Assembly (NCBI GenBank): GCA_900755865.1
Contig: CAAEHZ010000132.1
Location: forward strand, 1 to 8,764
DNA from: Lachnospiraceae bacterium
GTDB lineage: Bacteria; Bacillota; Clostridia; Lachnospirales; Lachnospiraceae
DNA length: 8,764 nt
Direction: 5' to 3'
Below are positions 6,232-8,764 of this stretch, one piece after another. A program made the position numbers and the translations under genes. The notes beneath the pieces are model-generated. The model searched no databases. It was not told the DNA's origin and saw only the letters and a program-made list of their open reading frames with translations. Every line of letters begins with the position of its first letter. Position 1 is the stretch's first letter.

Positions 6232-7527
6232 ATGGGAAAAAAAGCAGTATTCCGAAAAACAATATATTACCTGAAGCGAAACGGAATCCGAAAGACCTGG
6301 ACTGCAGTGCGGGAACGACTGTGGAAGGGGGGAAAGGTGTCCTATTGCTGGAAGCCGATTTCGGAGGAAGAGCGGGAACGGCAAAGATGCAGGATATGGG
6401 AAGCCCCTTATCAAAAGAAGTTCAGTATTGTAGTGCCAACTTATAAAACCCCGGAAAAGTATTTGCGGGAAATGATAGAATCAGTGTTGGCGCAGACCTA
6501 TCCGGATTGGGAGCTTTTGCTGGCAGATGCCTCCGGGGATGACAGTGTGAGAAAAGTTGTGGAACAGTATCCGGATAAAAGAATCTGCTATATTGCGCTG
6601 GAGAAAAATGCCGGGATTGCGGAAAATACCAATGCGGCAATCCTGAAAGCCACGGGGGATTATATCGGACTTCTGGACCATGATGACTTGCTTACAGCAG
6701 ATGCCCTTTATGAGATGGCAGACCGGGTGGAAGAGGAAGAAAAAGCCGGGAGAGTACCGCAGCTTCTTTATTCGGATGAGGACAAATGTGATGGGGAAGC
6801 AGAAACCTTCTATGAACCTCATTTCAAAGAAAAGTTTAATCTTGATTTAATATTAAGCAATAATTACATCTGTCATTTTATGGTAATGAAACGGGAGCTG
6901 ATGCAGCAGCTTTTAGAACGAGGAGAATACAATGGTGCTCAGGATTATGATTTAGTTCTGCGGGCGGCATATGCACTTTCCGGCAGGGAGGAAGCTATCT
7001 GCCATATTCCGAAGGTACTCTATCATTGGCGCTGCCACGGCCTTTCTACAGCAGAAAATCCGAAAAGCAAGCTGTATGCCTATGAAGCAGGAAGAAGAGC
7101 GGTGCAGGATTTTGTCAACCAAAAGGGCTGGAAGGCAGAAGTACAGCACACGGAGCATCTGGGCTTTTACCGGGTGGAATATCCTGAAGGGGTGTTTACG
7201 GTAAGAGCGGAGGTCGGGGCAGCCGGCGGAGCTGTTGTAAAGAGCGGTAAAATTGTCGGCGGCAGGATGAATCTTTCAGGAGAGGTATTTTATCAGGGGC
7301 TTCCCTTTTCCTTCAGCGGGTATATGCATCGGGCGGCACTGGCACAGGATGCGGAAGCGCTGGATATCCGAAATATGAAGGTACGGCCTGAACTGCAGGA
7401 GCTTTATAAAGCGGTTATGGCAGAGGAGAATACGGATATTCTGGAAAAAAGCCTGAAATTGAGTGAGAAAATCCGGGAGGCAGGGTATGTGCTGTTATAT
7501 CTGCCGGGCAACATCAGAAAAGTATGA
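6232..7527 (+). CDS. Family 2 glycosyltransferase with one intact GT-A domain and a reduced C-terminal domain
   Basis: Predicted cytoplasmic sugar transferase of 431 residues from ATG 6232. The GT-A domain spans about 63-275: FSIVVPTYKT (64-73), QTYPDWELLLADASGDD, the metal/nucleotide motif LLDHDD (147-152), SDEDK (181-185), AQDYD with a likely catalytic Asp (236-240), and LYHWRCH (263-269). It matches domain 1 of the first glycosyltransferase in this window in motif order. Residues about 310-431 align with the outer parts of that enzyme's second domain: GYMHR near 363 corresponds to its GYMGR, and KIREAGYVLLYLP to its KLRQKGLLNVFTP. The LLNNDTEV and NDVDF core is missing, so only one active site is expected. 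The frame is open from TTG 6142, but that start has no ribosome site and would add 30 Arg/Cys-rich residues unlike the family, so ATG 6232 is preferred. A hairpin precedes it. The acceptor and donor sugars are unknown. Confidence 0.88.
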   Translation: MGKKAVFRKTIYYLKRNGIRKTWTAVRERLWKGGKVSYCWKPISEEERERQRCRIWEAPYQKKFSIVVPTYKTPEKYLREMIESVLAQTYPDWELLLADASGDDSVRKVVEQYPDKRICYIALEKNAGIAENTNAAILKATGDYIGLLDHDDLLTADALYEMADRVEEEEKAGRVPQLLYSDEDKCDGEAETFYEPHFKEKFNLDLILSNNYICHFMVMKRELMQQLLERGEYNGAQDYDLVLRAAYALSGREEAICHIPKVLYHWRCHGLSTAENPKSKLYAYEAGRRAVQDFVNQKGWKAEVQHTEHLGFYRVEYPEGVFTVRAEVGAAGGAVVKSGKIVGGRMNLSGEVFYQGLPFSFSGYMHRAALAQDAEALDIRNMKVRPELQELYKAVMAEENTDILEKSLKLSEKIREAGYVLLYLPGNIRKV

Positions 7528-7541
7528 GATGGTTTGTTTTA

Positions 7542-7577
7542 GAGCGAAAATAAATGGCGTTGATGAAGGTTTCGCTC
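7542..7577 (+). promoter_or_regulatory. Inverted repeat at the junction between the last two glycosyltransferase genes
   Basis: GAGCGAAA (7542-7549) and TTTCGCTC (7570-7577) are perfect 8-bp complements around a 20-base loop, filling most of the 66-base gap and ending 16 bases before GTG 7594. No T-run follows, so it is not a classical terminator. It may affect mRNA processing or the expression ratio of the two genes, or be chance. Confidence 0.35.
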
Positions 7578-7593
7578 GGAAATGGGAAGTTGA

Positions 7594-8571
7594 GTGGAAA
7601 AAGTAACAGTTGTTATACCAAATTATAACGGAATCCGTTTTTTGGAGGAATGTCTGAATGCCCTGTATCGGCAGGAAGAGGATACCCCATCCTTTCTGGT
7701 ACTGGTTGTGGATAACGGTTCTTCTGACGGCAGTCTGGAACTGCTGCGGGAAAAATTTCCTCAGACAGAGGTAATTCCACTGTCGGAAAATACAGGATTT
7801 TGTCATGGGGTAAATGTGGGCATACAACATTCCCGGACACCCTATGTTATTCTTTTAAATAATGATACAAAGGTGTACCCGGGATTTGTAAAGGCACTTT
7901 ATCGGGCGATAGAGGGGAAAAAGGATGCTTTTTCCGTCAGCGCAAGGATGCTGATGTGGGATAAGCCGGAGATTCTGGATGATGCCGGGGACGGATACTG
8001 TGTTTTCGGCTGGGCGTACAGCAGAGGCAAGGGCAGACCAGCGGCGGAATATGAAAAACCGTGCCGGGTGTTCAGCGCCTGCGGCGGTGCGGCAATTTAC
8101 AGAAAAGAAATCTTTGAAAAAATCGGTTATTTTGATAAATTGCATTTTGCATATCTGGAAGACCTGGATATCGGTTATCGGGCGAACCTGTACGGTTATC
8201 GCAACTATTACGAACCGTCAGCGCAGGTAATCCACTATGGCAGTGCTTCCAGCGGTTCCCGCTATAATGCCTTTAAGACGGAACTGGCAGCAGCCAATAA
8301 TCTGTATGTTATCGGAAAAAATATGCCTCTGCTGCAGCTTATCTGGAACCTTCCCTTTTTACTGCCGGGCTTTTTTATCAAATTCCTGTTTTTCTGTAAA
8401 AAGAGGATGGGCAGGCTTTACGGAAAAGGTTTAGGAAAGGGATTCCGGAAAATCTTTTCCGAAGAAGGACGCAGGCAGAGAGTTCCCTTTCGGATGGGAA
8501 ATCTGAAAAATTATCTCTGGGTACAGGGGCAGTTATACGGGAATGTCTGGCGGATGTTAAGAAAAATATAA
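7594..8571 (+). CDS. Family 2 glycosyltransferase, WbbL/COG1216 type (rhamnosyltransferase-like)
   Basis: Predicted 325-residue sugar transferase acting at the inner face of the membrane in surface polysaccharide assembly. The single GT-A domain shows VVIPNYNG (6-13), VVDNGSSDGS (38-47), ENTGF (65-69), the metal motif LLNNDTKV (87-94), SACGGAAIYR (161-170), FAYLEDLDIGYR with the acidic catalytic region (185-196), and HYGSASSGS (214-222). This order is typical of COG1216 enzymes, many of which are rhamnosyltransferases, but the donor cannot be read from sequence. A hydrophobic stretch (about 248-268) followed by a basic tail (KKRMGR, RKIF) suggests peripheral attachment to the membrane. The start is nearly forced: TGA 7591-7593 is in frame directly before GTG 7594, and the conserved VTVVIPNYNG follows at residue 4. 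GGGAAG (7584-7589), 4 bases upstream, is the ribosome site. Confidence 0.92.
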   Translation: MEKVTVVIPNYNGIRFLEECLNALYRQEEDTPSFLVLVVDNGSSDGSLELLREKFPQTEVIPLSENTGFCHGVNVGIQHSRTPYVILLNNDTKVYPGFVKALYRAIEGKKDAFSVSARMLMWDKPEILDDAGDGYCVFGWAYSRGKGRPAAEYEKPCRVFSACGGAAIYRKEIFEKIGYFDKLHFAYLEDLDIGYRANLYGYRNYYEPSAQVIHYGSASSGSRYNAFKTELAAANNLYVIGKNMPLLQLIWNLPFLLPGFFIKFLFFCKKRMGRLYGKGLGKGFRKIFSEEGRRQRVPFRMGNLKNYLWVQGQLYGNVWRMLRKI

Positions 8572-8600
8572 GGCAAAATACATTTACAATATCAAATTTA

Positions 8601-8628
8601 TTGACATATTAAAATATGGGGGAATAAT
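8601..8628 (+). promoter_or_regulatory. Possible sigma-A-type promoter
   Basis: TTGACA (8601-8606) is a perfect -35 box. After 16 bases comes AATAAT (8623-8628), five of six matches to the -10 consensus. The -10 overlaps ATG 8627, so a transcript would start near 8635, after that start codon. Either the site does not serve this start, or the match is chance in AT-rich DNA. An upstream pair, TTTACA (8583-8588) with TATTAA (8607-8612), is weaker. Confidence 0.25.
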
Positions 8629-8764
8629 GAAGAAAAGAACGAACTTAACAGAAATATTGTTGCAAACTAAAAATAGAAAAGGCAATGCTGATGTAATTTT
8701 TTTAGTATTAGTGATGCTTTTGGGAGGACTATTATTATTTGATTATGGAGCACATTTGGATCAG
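8627..8764 (+). CDS. N-terminus of a membrane protein (3' end outside window)
   Basis: From ATG 8627 the frame is open for 46 codons to the window edge. GGGGGA (8618-8623), 3 bases upstream, is a close-spaced ribosome site. A basic, polar head (MKKRTNLTEI, then KNRKGN) precedes one hydrophobic helix at about residues 22-38 (VIFLVLVMLLGGLLLF), followed by DYGAHLDQ. Positive residues before the helix suggest the N-terminus is inside. An Asp and His just after the first helix recall GT-C glycosyltransferases, but with one helix visible this is only a suggestion. The gene is much richer in A and T than its neighbours. I cannot name the family. Confidence 0.6.
   Translation, partial: MKKRTNLTEILLQTKNRKGNADVIFLVLVMLLGGLLLFDYGAHLDQ

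Noticed and set aside
7528..7593. Rho-independent terminator
   Set aside because: The inverted repeat there has a 20-base loop and no following T-run, and the next gene begins 16 bases later in the same direction.
7562..7627. 21-codon ATG frame overlapping the last glycosyltransferase start
   Set aside because: It has no ribosome binding site and overlaps the strongly supported GTG 7594 gene in another frame.

Overview
The window most likely comes from a Gram-positive gut-type Clostridia genome, probably Lachnospiraceae. This is inferred from moderate GC (about 48-53% in the genes sampled by hand), purine-rich ribosome binding sites, a DUF6020-like polytopic membrane protein, and a phosphoglucomutase close to Bacillus PgcA. 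No rRNA, tRNA, CRISPR array, transposase or attachment site is visible. All genes lie on the + strand with gaps of about 12-140 bases, so the window looks like a slice of one long cell-surface polysaccharide operon.

Layout: 2-142 is the 3' end of an unidentified gene. 155-2254 encodes a large glycosyltransferase with an N-terminal coiled coil and two GT-A (family 2) domains in tandem. 2308-4317 encodes a membrane protein with about a dozen transmembrane segments and GT-C/DUF6020-like features. 4374-6095 encodes an alpha-phosphoglucomutase (PgcA type). 6232-7527 encodes a second family 2 glycosyltransferase, whose C-terminal part appears to be a reduced copy of the second domain of the first enzyme. 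7594-8571 encodes a WbbL/COG1216-type family 2 glycosyltransferase. From 8572 the DNA becomes sharply AT-rich, and a new membrane-protein gene starts at 8627 and runs off the end.

Working model (inference): the mutase interconverts glucose-6-phosphate and glucose-1-phosphate, supplying nucleotide-sugar synthesis. The three soluble glycosyltransferases build a glycan on the cytoplasmic face of the membrane. The polytopic protein may transfer a sugar from a lipid carrier at the outer face. No exporter, polymerase, dTDP-rhamnose genes or ligase lie in the window, so the polymer cannot be named.

The less ordinary signals are a 20-bp block (19/20 identical) at the translation starts of the first two full genes, a strong nested hairpin over the ribosome binding region of the second family 2 enzyme, 8-bp perfect inverted repeats in two other gene junctions, a decayed tandem 36-bp Gly/Ala/Thr repeat in the membrane protein, the vestigial glycosyltransferase domain, and the composition break near the end. 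I did not find a convincing entirely new system.
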